DNA from: Stratiolaelaps scimitus
Taxonomy: Eukaryota; Arthropoda; Arachnida; Mesostigmata; Laelapidae
Length of the DNA stretch: 64,000 bases
Assembly: GCA_019614645.1 (NCBI GenBank)
Contig: JABWDB010000016.1
Location: 2,852,001-2,916,000 of the forward strand
Reading direction: 5' to 3'
Within the stretch, counting starts at the first letter, position 1. Each line of letters opens with the position of its first letter. Position numbers and translations under genes: made by a program. This document shows positions 1 through 13,400 of the stretch, piece after piece. The notes below the pieces were generated by a model, which did not search any database, was not told where the DNA came from, and saw only the letters and a program-made list of their open reading frames with translations.

Positions 1-2520
1 GCAGCCGATGGTCAGTCAGGTCGTTGTTTTGAGGTGCCGACGCCGTCACCGACGCTGCCACAGACCACAGCTTTGTTGATTCTTCTAGAAGCGAAAAGTA
101 GGTTTCAAGCCATCTAAGTAGAGATGGTAGGAGAGAGAGAGAGCGAGAGAGAGAAATATTCTCGTCCGAGCTACGATGTGAGAGGCCTTTCGATGCAGTT
201 GAGTGAAGTATTCGACTTCGTGTGTCGGCGATATCTGCGAGATATGACGTAAACGTGAATTCTCCCTATGGGCTGCTTGCTTTTAGATGAAGAAAAAGAA
301 GAAGAAGTCGAAAAAATCGAGCTGAAGAACAAACAGCCGTACAGCGACGCTAACAAGATGTGTACGAGTGTGTATATAGGTCTGCATCCAGATCATGCCA
401 GTGTTTAGGAATATTATTATTATTATTATCATATAGCGTGCTGTATAGTTTACACGATTTTGATAGTTTGCATTCTATTCAGATAGCTGGACATTGGTAG
501 TCGATTTGTTGGCTGGTGAACTCGATGTGTGCGGCAGCGACTTATGAGCGATATGAGTGGAGGTGCAGGGCCATTTCTATCTCAAAATATATATATATAT
601 ATATAAATTGCATTCATTAAGGCTACATATGCCATATTTCGTTGGAGCCTCAAAGTAGTTGTTGAGAATGGTTTTGCTGAAATATTGTCGAATTTCTCGT
701 CGTCGTCAACAGCCGAACGATGTAGAAGGGAAAGTCTATGCTATTGCACTTTGATATAAACAGCCCCTTGTATGTATTATACTATATCATACGTACACAT
801 ATATTGTTGTGTGACATCCACTTCTTTTAGTGTTTAATCGCAAACAAATGGCCTTCGTGAGTATGTAAGTGGCATAATCCATGTATTTTACAGATTAATT
901 AGTCTTCGACCGAGAAGAAAAAAAAGTCTATAATCAGCTCATGATAAATCTATCGATTAGAAATATCCTATAATATATCTTTAGCAAACAAGAAAATTAT
1001 TGCTTAGTGTTAACTCTTGTTCATCTTGACTCTATCTTTGCTGTTTGACTGTGGAATTAGTAACAATGTGACAGATGATGGGCGTACATATCAGAACAGC
1101 CAACGAATACAACACAACCAAACAACGATGAGCTGCTCATTCCCCGTTTTGTTATTACGCCCTTTATTTAACGTCGGCGGCGGCAGCAGCAACAGCAGCG
1201 TCGATGTTACAACTTCTTGTGGTGGTGGTTGTGGTGGTGGTCTTGTTGTGTGGGTGGATATCCCTGTGTGGCTGTGTACGCGTAATGCGTGCGCTCTATG
1301 ATCGCCGTGGGATAGCTGATAGCACTGCCGGTGGCAGACTTTTCAATTAGGCATTGGCGGCGACTCGAGTGTAGTAGAATGCTGGTGATTATCACAGATA
1401 TGATGAGAGACAAGTTCTCCGCTGGTTGTCTTGTTTCTCTCGGTTCGTTGCTTGTGTTGGTATCCAGTAGAGGGGTGCGGGAACGGCCACGTAGCACCAC
1501 GAAGAGTAACGAAGGTGGAGAAACAAACTATCGAACGAATGGAAGGACGGACTGCCACATGGGGCATTAAGCATTAGACGGCGGCGAAAGCAGCGGCGGC
1601 GGCGGCAGCCGCTGGAGCAGCAGCAGCTAATGGTGGAGTACTCGACAGCTCGGCTGGACCTTCCCGGAACGGCGTTTGCCGTTGATTCATAGGATTGAAT
1701 AGAGATCAACCTGAAAACGTCTCGTTCGAGGGTTTCCTCTCAAGGCATCGAAAAAAAAGACGATAAAAACAACCAGAGACGTTCGTGCCGGTAGCAGCAG
1801 CCACCTCTGCCAAAACGGATGCATAACTGGAGGGTGTTTTATATAAACATTCGTATCTAGATTAGCGCACACCACGGGGTGGGCGTCCATAAAAGGGAAA
1901 AAAAGTAAGAACGATTTCACTGTGACTTTAGCGAAAAATGATATTGAGTCAGTTCCACGTGTGAGCGAAGGTAGTATAGATTGATAGATATATAATGTAA
2001 TCTTTCATATTGTAGAAGAATCATAATTTCAGGTTACAAAACTAACGATGACGTAAGCTAGTTGGCATTGAGGCCGTGAACGAAAAGAGCCAAAATGAAG
2101 TTTTGTTGGAAACTCAAAATGAGCTTCTTGAATCTCAAAAGAACAATTGAGCTAACATTGATGCCGTGGAAACTATGGAAGACGATTAGACGAGAATGAG
2201 GAGAGATCGCAGATAGAAAGAACCGAAATTAAATTAATGGAAATGGACCGATAATAATAACAATAATAATAATAATAATAATGATCACACAACGACGTCC
2301 AACCACCACCACCACCATTACCTCGATTGCGACAGCGTCAGCCGTTGTTGTGTTTCATTGGCATAATGTGTGTGGAGAAGAATTTCGAAATCATGATGAT
2401 ACTCAAGCAACGCTTTAAAGCGATTAGCGTTTGCCGTCCTGTGCGTGGCTAAAAATCGACTGTGATCCCCTGCAATTGTCATTCACAATTGTTATATTCG
2501 ACCTAACTTGCTATGCATCC
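1..2520. other. Non-coding, repeat-containing upstream region
   Basis: No supported gene. Simple repeats include ATT (411-429), AT (587-605), CGG/CAG (1175-1200), GTG (1219-1240), CGG/CAG (1578-1627), AAT (2251-2283) and ACC (2302-2317). Short open frames are low-complexity and overlap each other on both strands. Confidence 0.6.
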
Positions 2521-2890
2521 ATACATCTACTTCAATTCAATTCAAAAACACATTTATTAACGAAGGGGATGCACACATTTGGTTTACAAAAAATTGTTAG
2601 TAGATAGTATATGCATCCGTGTGACTCAGAATGAAAATAATATTGTTGATTCTTTCGGTTCTGGCGATTTGTATATTGATGACATAGCTTCTCCACTGTA
2701 CAGATTATTTGTCTGGCATTAAAATATTTATAATGCGTGTTTGAGGATAGTGGCTTTTTGTAGAATCGCATATTGGCGTTTTTGTGTAGGCCCATAATAG
2801 GAAGTAAGCCAAGGGTCGAGCGGTCGAATCCACATCTAAGCGAGACATGTGTTAAGAGCTTTGATTGACCTAACTCCATAGCGTCTAAAT
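2521..2890 (-). other. AT-rich block with unremarkable minus-strand frame
   Basis: The minus strand is open for 115 codons (2879-2532), less low-complexity than its surroundings, and starts in a short ATTCAATTCAATTCAAA repeat. No known family is recognised. It may be a decayed transposon fragment or chance. Confidence 0.2.
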
Positions 2891-4040
2891 GTTTTTTTTT
2901 AAATATATAAATGATTTTTTTAAATCTATCTGTCTATATATCTATATAGTTACTATTATATTATTCTTAGTATTTTTTTATTTTCTCAGTTCCTCATAGT
3001 TCTCCATAGCTCCATTGTCAGCTTATACCTTGTCTCTTTCTATCTGTCGTCTTTTCTTATTTCTGTTTAATTGCGTTTCACGGGGCTTCACTATATCAAT
3101 GAACCCTATGCAAAAATGCCCGGTGTATGCCTGACAATGAACGTTTGTCTCCGTTTGTCTGGACGCCACTGTTAGCGAGTTACAAAGTTAACAAAAATTG
3201 AGCCCAAACAGAACACCAATAGATGGATCTATAGAGAGAGATAGATATAGATGTATTGAGAGATGAGGAGTGCCCCCGGCGTCGTCCCCTTGTGCTCACT
3301 CAGTCAGTGACGCTTGCTGCCCTGGTGGGGCCACATTGACGAGCGGATACAATGTGGGCTTTTTCTAATACTAATAACGAAATGAACAAGCAGCTAGCGA
3401 ACGTGGCTTGCCCGTTTCCAGTGTTCGCCTGTTGAGACAGCGACAATGGCGACAACAAATAACAGCAACAGCAGACACCACGACAACGACAATACGCCCA
3501 TTTGTCCGATCGTGTTGTGTGTGTGCATGTGTGATGTCCCAACCGCTCGTTGGCTGATTAACCCGGCCCGATCCGATCTGATCCGATGCTACCGAAGCCA
3601 AGCATACGCGCAAGTCTAACGCTCGTAGTGTTGCTGCTCTACAGCGAGCCACAGACCTTCCAACTCGATACAGCTCGGATACCGCCGTGTAGTATGTGTG
3701 CGTGTAGAATATCGATGCTGCCGAGATGTTTGGTTCATGCTGTTGGAGTATCGCTGCCGCTCGATAGCACTAGACTTGATCTAATAGATATCAACCAACA
3801 ACACAACAAACCTGACTGGCTGACTGACTGCCTCTCTGCCATAGTCATAGTCTACCAGCTGAAACAGCAGCAGTGAGCCTGTATCCATCCCATACTACCG
3901 CTCTCAATCTACTACAGCCGCCACCTCCATCAATACATCCATGCGTCGATTGACTCTATAGAGCCATGACCACCTTCGCGGTGACCAAGCAATAGCTGTA
4001 GTTAGTAGTAGTAGTTGTAGTGAGACGACGCTATGATATT
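2891..4040. other. Non-coding region
   Basis: AT-rich to about 3100, then mixed composition. I see no splice-bounded conserved frame, RNA gene or mobile element, only short overlapping frames on both strands. Confidence 0.5.
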
Positions 4041-4455
4041 ATATAGTGAGTGGTAGTCAATCGCAGTCAGTCGTCGTCGTCGTCGACCGGTCAGGCCCGG
4101 CCGCTTTTCTCGCTGGGCGTTCCGGTCGGATCTCGGATCTCCGACCAGTGCGATGGGGAGTGGGTGAGTGGTGCCACCATCACCACCACCATCACTACCC
4201 ATCTCCCGGAGGCAGCAAGCGCCGATGTTCCGCCAACATCGACGACTGCAGCAGCAGCCGCCACCGCCGCATCAGCAGCGGCGTGCAGACACCAGTCGAA
4301 GAAGCGGATTTCTCAGCCGACCCGTCCATCAGGCAGGGTCGTAGAAGTATCTTTAGTCCCCTTTTGAATTTACACGAACACACACAGACACATGCACTCA
4401 CTGGCTCCCTCCATCTGCTGCGGTGTGGCAGGATCGAATAGATCGAATGAATTCT
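4041..4455. other. CpG-rich, CAC/CAG-repeat region
   Basis: CpG is visibly denser here than in the flanks, with GTC, CAC/CAT and CAG/CCG short repeats. Three frames stay open for about 105-130 codons, but they encode Ser/His/Arg-rich low-complexity sequence with no recognisable domain. It may be a promoter-like or untranslated region; no gene is called. Confidence 0.35.
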
Positions 4456-4635
4456 ACAAAAAAAAAACGACGAAAGAAGATGACGAAGAAGACGACGCCG
4501 CAGCAGAGAAGAGAACACGAAGAGGAAAAATAAAAAAGCATAGAAAAATGAAGAAAAAGAAGAAGAAGGCCTGGAGATAGATAGTGAAAAGTGGCGAGGA
4601 AGAGAAAGGAATAAAGAAAGAAGAAGTATAAATAG
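4456..4635 (+). repeat. Purine-rich (GAA/AAG) tract
   Basis: A long, nearly pure A/G stretch begins with nine or more A residues and contains irregular GAA, GAC and AAG repeats. The open frame through it gives a Lys/Glu/Asp-rich tail of the kind expected from low complexity, not a known protein. Confidence 0.7.
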
Positions 4636-5020
4636 ATAAGTAGGTGTACATGGACACCTCGAACGACACTCGTTCGTTCAGTGACTCACTCAGTTATTAG
4701 TTAGTTGGTTAGTTTTGGTTGGCTAGTTCCGCCGTTCTTCGTATAGTGCTCCTAGCAATCATAATTTCATGTTGTCGTGTTGTTGCTGTTGTTGTCGATT
4801 GCCTCTGACAGCGATGTCGGACGCAATCGGTAGATGGAAGTGCGAAATGGCGCTTGTGGAATCAGCTTTATCGTTTTTAGGTTCTGGTTAACAACGATTG
4901 AAATATTTAGCTTGAGGAGGGGGCCATTTATAGGGATTGTAAAAAGGACATGGCGAAACAGCATACGCTATTATTTAAGAGTATTTCTGGAGAATATTGA
5001 TACCGATCAGAAATACACTG

Positions 5021-5045
5021 ATATATATATATATATATATATATT
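5021..5045. repeat. (TA)n microsatellite
   Basis: An uninterrupted AT dinucleotide tract, one of many in the window. A similar tract follows at 5460-5482. Confidence 0.95.
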
Positions 5046-5080
5046 AATAGGAGAGGAGTGTCACTATCTGTACGAGTTCT

Positions 5081-5125
5081 ATTTTCTAACAAAGGCCTCT
5101 TTCGATTCATGTCTTGCAGGTAATG
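5081..5125 (+). promoter_or_regulatory. Candidate 3' splice site or recursive splice site
   Basis: TTCTAAC has a branch A at about 5089. About 30 bases later, a pyrimidine-rich stretch ends in CTTGCAG (AG at 5118-5119), immediately followed by GTAATG. The layout suits either an ordinary acceptor or a zero-length exon. No conserved coding sequence follows. Confidence 0.25.
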
Positions 5126-5459
5126 ACAATTGGTGTTTGTTCGTTGTCTGGACGATCACAGAACGAGTTACAATTATCAAGACATTGATTGTTGTTACCG
5201 TCTACCTCGGTGGATAGGAATCGATTTCAATATCTACCTCATGTGCATCTCATATGTATGAATTATGTAATGCATATTAATTCGTTATAATATCCTGACG
5301 CAGGCAGCATTTCACTGGCGGTTCAGTACGCGATTGAAACCAGATCCATTTCTAACGGTGTGCTTACATCTGTCTGCGTGGGGGCACCGCTCGAATAGCA
5401 GCAACAGTAGTGGCAGTTCTGACAGCTCGACTTCAAAGTAGATCTTCTACTGCTGCTTC

Positions 5460-5482
5460 GTATATATATATATATATATATA
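5460..5482. repeat. (TA)n microsatellite
   Basis: An uninterrupted AT dinucleotide tract between CTTCG and ATCAAACG. Confidence 0.95.
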
Positions 5483-5864
5483 ATCAAACGGAACTTTGGG
5501 TAATATTGCGTACATTTGTATATATCGAAAAAAAAACGGTCCATGCCAAACTGCTGTGTCATTGGAATAAGACATTCAGCGTTTTCGCCTTATAAGGCAG
5601 CCCAAATGGTTTGTGTCAACGTTGAAGCATCGGCCGACTGGTAGAGACCTATTCTAATCGTTCGATTGGTTGCGCCCTGTCCAGGCCTTTTTGAGGTGAA
5701 GATTGAACGAAAGATCGCGAGCGATCGGCTGTGTTCTGTGTGCGTCTCTGTGTGTGGGGTTGCTTGCTTTGTTCGTTGGTGACTGGTCGGTGTTTCTCTG
5801 CCGGTCAACGAACATATATACTCGTATGTGAATTCATGGAGAGTCCGCCGACCAGCGCAGTTCG

Positions 5865-5891
5865 CTCTCTCTCTCTCTCTCTCTCTCTCTC
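5865..5891 (+). repeat. (CT)n microsatellite
   Basis: Thirteen CT units. On the minus strand it is (GA)n, a possible GAGA-factor-type element. No adjacent gene is recognised. Confidence 0.95.
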
Positions 5892-8450
5892 AATCGATCT
5901 ATTCCACTATTCAATATCTATCGAGACGGGCTAGTCAACTGCTCCCAGACGCGAGACATCAGCCACCGGAGAGTCGGGCTACCCAGCAAACACGGCTAGC
6001 CGGCCAACAACACATCACAACGAATACGGCATCACATGCCCGCTCATTCCTGCGAGAGCTGTAAATGTGTGTTCTGTTCATTTAATGCGGCGGTTACGGA
6101 CAACCGATCTACGAAGGCTGTTGCTGTTGTTGTTGCTGTCGATCTCGTCAATCTTGGCCAATGTCTCCTTGTGAGAAACAGAGAACGCTGCCGCCACAGT
6201 GGGTTCAGCAACAGGAGAAACTCCGCCCTATCGCAGCAGAGTCCACTGGAATCGGCTATAAACGTCACGTGGCATGGCGTTGTGTTTCTTACCAGCGCCT
6301 CTGATCTCTAACCGGGCCAATGAACATATGACCAGTGGAGTATACCTTTTTAGAGCGCCTTTCCGGCCCCGGTGCCACTATTAATATTATTGATAACTAT
6401 TATTGCTATAATATGATTGTGATTGTTATTATTATTATTATTTTGGCCGTCGTGCTGTGAGTCGTGATGTTCAGCACACTTTGCAATCACGTGTAGATCT
6501 AGAAGTAAACGAGTTTAAATCAATTGGCTGTAGTTGTATTTTGATCAGAGCATTCGCGTCATTTCTAGTATCACATGTGCGTCTTCATCCACCCAGTACA
6601 GATCTATCTGACTCATCGGTCAAGTACCGGTGAGTGTTCGGATAACTGTCGTCATGACATGGTGACTCTTGTGAGGATGATTCAATCGAGATATTTCCTT
6701 CTTCAATATGCATTTATATCTATTATATTAAAGCTAGCATTCCGTAGTCCATCCGTCATCCACTGCTAGAGCAGTCGCCGTCGTCAGAGTGAAATGTTCT
6801 ACCCTTAAATGTAGCATTTGAGGATAGAGCCAGTTAGGCTTGTGGCGATGAAAGTCGCGGTCAATGCAGATTTAGCATAGGAGGAAGAGGTATCAAGGGA
6901 GCTGCGAGTCTTAATTATTCTAATAGAGTGATTGGAAAATATATCGTGATAGGGGTTATGGCTTCAATAGGACACTACACTGGGTCATTGTGCTTCTTTT
7001 TCTGCTGCTGCTGCTGCTGCTGTCACCAAGATAACATCAACGGACGATAGTCGCTGGAAAAAAAAAATACTCCACAAATACCACTGCTAAGAAAGATGAT
7101 GAGAGAGGCACAGGCTCTACGGCACAAATTTGATGTCGCTATTGACGTTCCTACGGTCGACAGGCGTCGGTGTCAGTGATGATGATTATGATTGGTCGGT
7201 GGCCAGGGATAAACAGGCCAACAGCGAGCCGGCGAACGAATAAGATATCATTATTATTATGATATCGAGGGCGAAATGCGTCAGCAGTAGAACAAGGGGC
7301 CTCTACTGACGAACTCGGTACGTTTTCCTGACAACTGCAGCAGCAGCAGCAGCCATAAACACTCGCGCTTCACATAGCACTATTGTATTATAAATACTGA
7401 CAATGGCGATTCACCAGTATCCACGCCAACGATAGGATGCAGTTTACCAGTTACTAGAATATGTGTATACGTATAATAAATAGATTGTCAATCCCTCAGT
7501 CACTCGCTGAGTTGTTCAGCCGATAGCTGAGGCGACATCGATGAACGGGAGATGCCGAATCCCCAGTGAATCGTCCACCATTGACTCTGCTGCTGCAGCC
7601 TAATACCCATCAGTGTTAACCATGCACTCGGGGCGAAGGGGTCCTGGCATAGCCAGCAACAACAGTATTGGCTGCTCCTTCTATTGGTTGTCGTCGTCAT
7701 CACTGCTGCTGCTGCTTGGCACTGCCAAGTAAGAAAGACTCGGATACCGAGCTGAGCTGCTTCCGATACTCTTGGACGATGAAGGCCGAAATGATAGATG
7801 ATGCGCTGTTTTTGATGATTAGCGACCGTGGAGATGAAGCCTGTGTGAATATGATGATGACAACGACTGTATGACAAATATAACCAAGATCGAGGTTGTA
7901 ATTGTATAATAATGTAGACGTGGTGGGATGATTACCAATATATAGATTTATGATTATTATTGTTATTTACTGATTATCTTTACTTGGTTAAGTGTAATGG
8001 CCTTTGGATTAATGAATAATTATTGTACCAGGCAGTGAATTGGCTAAATACAGTTAGTATTGAAATACACGATAGTCTGCAGCGTTGCTCATTTACAATG
8101 CTGGCTTTGATTTAAAACCTTGAGCGTACAATTGCATTAATTTGTATTGAATATACAATTATTACTTTAGGACTGTAAGCATTTCATAAATGTCAATCGC
8201 TGTTTCTGTTCGTAAGTGCTCTATGTTAGATGAGCTGTGTTTGAACTGGACTAAATCGAACAGAAATAGCCGTCATGCTGTGACAGAGTTGTTGACAGCC
8301 TACGCATTCGATTTGCCAACAAAGAAATCAAATCGAAATAAGTTACCCCATAAGCGTCAATAATAACATAATAATCGTCCGTAAAATTCTTAGAGTTAGC
8401 TGACAAATACACGAGCCACTTATGGTGAATGTTCACAATGATTATGCCAA
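5892..8450. other. Non-coding region
   Basis: No supported gene. Contains ATT units (about 6427-6442), a CTG tract (7003-7022) and a CAG tract (about 7339-7353). The longest frames at 7500-7877 (minus) and 7668-7874 (plus) overlap and have no recognisable domain. Confidence 0.55.
7003..7022 (+). repeat. (CTG)n trinucleotide tract
   Basis: An uninterrupted CTG run, one of a dozen or so CTG/CAG tracts spread over the window on both strands. Confidence 0.95.
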
Positions 8451-8456
8451 AGCTGT

Positions 8457-8554
8457 TATATATATATATATATAACAACTTTAATAGACTAAACCAAATG
8501 GTGAGCTCTTTTTCACTCTCTCTTTCTTTTTGTGTTTATATATATATATATATA
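8457..8554. repeat. Paired (TA)n tracts
   Basis: Two TA tracts, 8457-8474 and 8537-8554, lie about 60 bases apart. The intervening sequence is ordinary, with a CTCTCTTTCTTTTT stretch next to the second tract. Confidence 0.9.
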
Positions 8555-10020
8555 CTCCCTTTCGCGGCCTCGTTGGCCCTCTCACCATGAGCCATCATCA
8601 TAGAGCCAGCCGCCGGCTGCTCTGCTGCTGTTGCAATGCGACAGTAAGTTGTAAACGGTCGGTCTATCTGCTTCGTTTGCGGTCGGGGCTCGCTCGTTCA
8701 CTCACTCGTTCGCTCACTGGCTCAAGCGTTGAGCCGGCCACTATTTGCTATCCAATATGCATCGGTGTTTTCCTAAACACAGCGCCCGTTGTTGTTCTCT
8801 CTCCGTCGTCGTCGTCACCATCGTCATGGTCGTTGTTCGACGGTGAAAGAGAGAGGAGTGGCACGGCGTAGCGACCACAGGACCCGACCGTTCGCCGCCG
8901 GTCGTTGACGAAGAGGAGCAATGGGAAATCGGGCAGCAGCAACAGCAGCAGCAAACGGCGAGACGAGACGATGAGATGACAAGAAAATCAGATGCCAGAA
9001 TCGGATGATGAATTCGAAAGTATTGGATGACAGCAGCGTTTCTTGCGACACGAGGCGAGCGCTGTTCTAGGCTGCTCTTTGCCTTGATGCCGAAGCGGTT
9101 GCTGCTGCTGCTGCTGTTGTCGCTATCGCTGGCAGACCACGTCACTCTACTAAGACACTGGCGCTGTTGTTCGTTGCTGATTGACCATCAGCACTTGACA
9201 CTTAGACATAACGATGTAAATCGGTGGTGCAGTATCACTAAAATCTGCAAGATTGTCTATACGTCTATGGGAGACACCGTTTGTGGAAGATAAACAAACG
9301 TGTGATTACCTGGTTTCATTTCATTAGAATTCAAATTCCGTTTTTAAAAAGAAAATGCTTTTTTTTTTCACTCCATACGTTTATCGTATCTGGGATAGGC
9401 AGTTAGTTGAGCAGTGATTTCTCATTTTCGTACCTGCCATATTGTAGTGGAAATTATAGGCACACTTATATGTGAGTATGCTTCTTTGATGAGCTTGAAC
9501 GACTGCAAATGGCTGTTATGGGCTGCTGCTTCCTAGAACGCTATTCCTCATTGGCACATTGGGGCAACAGAATATTAATTTTGTTTCTCCATAGGATCCT
9601 CTCGAATCGAATGATTCAGTGTAGTTTTTTTTTATCGTCGTGGTTGGTGGTCACAATGCCCCTACATAAGCTAACAGATCGACAGCAGCAGTTCTGGCGT
9701 GGTCATGGTTTCCCCGGGGACTTCACACCGGGTTGTTAATATTTGTCGAGCGATGAGACCTAGCTCCAATACATACATAACAGCGTTCGTTCTTCTACAC
9801 AAAGCCGAAAGGTTGCAAACGATAAAAATGTTACAAATAAAACAAATGTATATACTGAACTCAATAGTGATATTTGTACACCTCTCGTTACGATAAATAT
9901 ATTGCCATCATCGATATATCTGATTGTATTACAAAATGATTATAATAGTAATAATATTATTCATGTGCACAATACCCCGAGCCAATACAGTTGTTACCTT
10001 TGTACAACTTCTCGTTTCTT
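8555..10020. other. Non-coding, S/C/R-rich low-complexity frames
   Basis: Tandem CACTCGTTCGCT-like repeats at 8689-8722, CAG/CTG tracts and CGTCGTCGTC runs make frames on both strands look open (for example minus 9145-8741). Their translations are poly-Ser, poly-Cys and Thr-rich, and no domain is recognised. Confidence 0.55.
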
Positions 10021-10110
10021 CGAGAAGCTGCTGCTGCTGCTGCTACTTCGTAGTCGTCGAGTCGTCCTCCACCGCCGCCGCCGCCGCCGCCGCCAGTCGT
10101 TTCTTTCTTT
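10021..10110. repeat. CTG tract followed by CCG tract
   Basis: CTG repeats at 10027-10044 and CCG repeats at 10072-10095, separated by GTCGTC-rich sequence. The CCG run is one of the most CpG-dense short stretches in the window. Confidence 0.9.
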
Positions 10111-10342
10111 TTCCACATATTCATTTTTCTCTTCTATATTTTCTCTCACTCAACTGATATTCGATAACGGCGGCCAGACTAAGCCGCGACTCCGAAGAAA
10201 GTCAGTCTGCTCCGTTTAGCCGTGTCCATATCTATGCCTCTTTCTCTTGATTCGTTCGTTCGAGTCGCCTCCTTCTCCTCGTCCTCCTCCTCTCCTTGTA
10301 GCCTGTGCTTCGGTTTTTTACTCGCGGAGCGACGTAATCTTC

Positions 10343-10401
10343 GACGACAACAACAACGACGACGGCGGCGGCGGCGGCGGCGGCAGCGGCAGCAGCAGCA
10401 A
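10343..10401 (+). repeat. Compound GAC/AAC/GGC/AGC trinucleotide repeat
   Basis: A run of in-register triplets changes unit from GAC and AAC to GGC and AGC. Every frame yields homopolymers (poly-Gly/Ser, poly-Arg/Gln, or poly-Ala/Val on the minus strand), which explains the overlapping open frames here. Confidence 0.9.
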
Positions 10402-13400
10402 CTGCCTGACCCCCTGTACTCGTCAGTTCGTGCCGCTTTGTCGTAAGAGGGGACCCTATGTCTATATCTTTGGTTCTATATCGTTCTATATCGTTGGTTA
10501 GCATTTGCCAAAAAGGAAAAATGGGTGAAATATGTGTCCAAGAGCCCAGCGGCAGGCTCCATTACATTCTGGTGCTCAGCACCCATGCTGCTGCTGCTGG
10601 TGCATCGACGGTGGCGACGCTCGTGGAACTAGCGGCGTTGTGGTGTGAATGAATTAGTCAACGCGGAGAGGAGGGCTACCCTCAACAGCCCTAGCCGACA
10701 CAGTTGGCCGTTGTTGTTTCCACGGCTGGTACCGCTGGGCATGCGAAAGCGCAAAAGAGCCATCACTACAAGCAGCCAGCGACTAATCTAAATTTGACAC
10801 GTAGCAAATTGTCACCGCTTTTGTCTATAGACAATATATTACGTGGTCGAGATGATAGAAGCGGTGGTTCACATAGATGGAAATAGGAAATGAAAAGAAA
10901 TGAAGAGACAGGAATACAAATTGTCACTGTTGCAGTAAGTAGTCTTGCTTCATCCACGAGACAACCAACAGTTTCTGCCTGTGACATCGACCTGTGTATA
11001 GTACATATGATATATATATATATATTTTTATGTTTTGACGGGCGTTTATTTAATCACAATTACCAGATAGCCGTTTGCCTAAAAGCCGATTTCCACCTCG
11101 TTACGCAGTTGGCTGGAAAAATCGAATATATACGAGGTATTGTAGCTTGAAATTGACGTTTAGCAATGTTTGATACAATCTTTCGAATACAATTGTTTCT
11201 GACTAATAGTGTCAGTATTACACTTTTGTATGCACTTACGTGCGGGCATACGTGGTCTATTCTTGTACTTGGACATTCAGTGAGGAGTTCAAGTGTTGAC
11301 ACTCTATTGAAATTGCTATCAAGTGGTGTCAATTGAATCATCCGTGTGTAGTATCTGCATATCAGTATACTAAAAAGAGATGGCCTAATGATAGCGTGAA
11401 ATTTATTCTATATTTTCTCATACTATATCTAATCGTACAGTGCTGTGCGTATTTGTATCATCGTTTCTGTAGTTGTATGGACCTAAGTTATAAGATGAAT
11501 TGCCGATCGAGGCAGGTAGCGTAGAGAGCGTACAATAAAATATTATAGAAGCGCTAGAATTGCTGAATCGTCGTTGTGGTCCCCATCATCAATCTGGCCT
11601 CCGCCGCCGCCGCTGACAACGATGAGATGGTGATCCTGGCAGTGGTGTTGCTGTTGTTTTGTCTGGCCTTGAAAACGATGATATTCTGGTCTCGCTGGTC
11701 TTGTTTTTCAGTTCAGATTATTCGTTTACTTTTTTGGCATCGGTATTATATCTGTCAGGATATCAATCTATATCTATATGTACATATTGAACATCAGATC
11801 TCTGCCAGAACCAACCATGGAACGAGAAAGGGGATTGTACCCGAATTTTACTTAATTTAAGTTAAGTTCGTATCGTGAAACCATTATATTACTAAGCTGT
11901 TCATCGGCGTTGATTCCTATAACAGTAGCAATGCTAAATTGGCAGCGACGATCCATTACGTATGAGTAATGGATAACATACATATATGTATGTATGTAAC
12001 AGAGAACACGAGAACTATTTTTCTTGATTCAATTCACGCGCTTGAGACTCAAGCGTTGTCATAACTGCGCCCTGCGTTAATAACCCAAAGTGCCTACCTA
12101 TCATAACGGTTTACTGTCAACGTAAAATAATTACGATTACATTTCTATTACGAGAACTTAACTGCATTGCAAAACTGCAATCCCGGAAATTAGCCTTAAT
12201 TGTATCGATCTATATAGAGGATGGATAATAAGTCTGTGAGCAGTGAATCTCATCTTCCAACTAGAGCGAGTTACATTGTCACATAGGCAGTAAACAGTCA
12301 TGCGCTGATAAGCGATCTTCAACACAGCCTGTCTCACGTTTACATGGACAGTCGTTTTCAATGGATGTAGTGTCAGTGTTACTGTCCTACTAATTGTATT
12401 TACTTTTCGTCAATGTCGAGAGACGCCAGCGCCATCCTGTGTCCGCTCGACCTTCTGTGCTGGATGTTTGTTTCACCAGCAGCTGTGTGGCCAGTTCGCT
12501 CAGAGCCCGGATTCGTATTGACTTGGCCGGCTAAAGTCGTCAGTGGCGCACCGGTCCCCGTATTCGACAGCGGGGCGTACAAACGACACAGGTCGATGAA
12601 GACAATAAAATAAAGAACGAGCTTAAGAAACGCATAACATCAAAATGAAGTGAATTGACGGGGCCGACGGACGGACGGGAGGTGAAAGAAATATGACAAT
12701 AAAAAAACATAACAAATTACGTGTATATGTATATATATGTGTGTGTGTGTAACTTGTATCCGTTGCGTAGTAGTAGCTTCATTGGTCCGTCTGTCCGTCA
12801 TTCGATGTATTCACTTGTTAGTCATCGCGAATATTGTAGCTACCAGGACGAATAGTCGTTGTCGACGTCCCTGCTTCTGTCTTTGTTGCTATTTCTATAG
12901 TTGGTCTCGTCATCGTCTTTTGAGGGAGCGTTTCGACGCTAGCAAAGTAAAGTGAGGAAATAGCGTCTGTCCCGATCGATCTCTTTCGATTTCACAGATA
13001 ATTACTACTACTACTAAACTTGTTCAGGCTGACTCTCGGGTAACGTTTAACTAGTTCACGGGACTGCTACTGCTACTCCGCTGTCTTTATCTGTGATAAT
13101 TCTTATTTGTGTGAATATGTCATGGGGTTATCCATCTGTTCGATGTGGATGCGTGCATTAATTAGATGGAGATAGAGAACTTCCTATCTATACGGTGTTC
13201 GCGCTTTCTCTCTCGGTCTCTCTCGCTCTCCGATTTTATTACGACGGCCAGGACCGCAGAAAAAAGGACTGAAAAGGAAAACACCAATTGGACGTGTGTT
13301 GTTTCGCTGCTCCAGCCAGCTCCGATTCCGCCATTGATGCTGATGCTACTGCGGGTCGCTGTAGACGGACGGGATCGTCCGCGTGTCATTTCGGCAGCGG

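Noticed and set aside
8741..9145. Ser/Cys/Thr-rich 134-codon minus-strand frame
   Set aside because: Homopolymer runs come from CAG and GTC repeats; overlapping frames are equally open.
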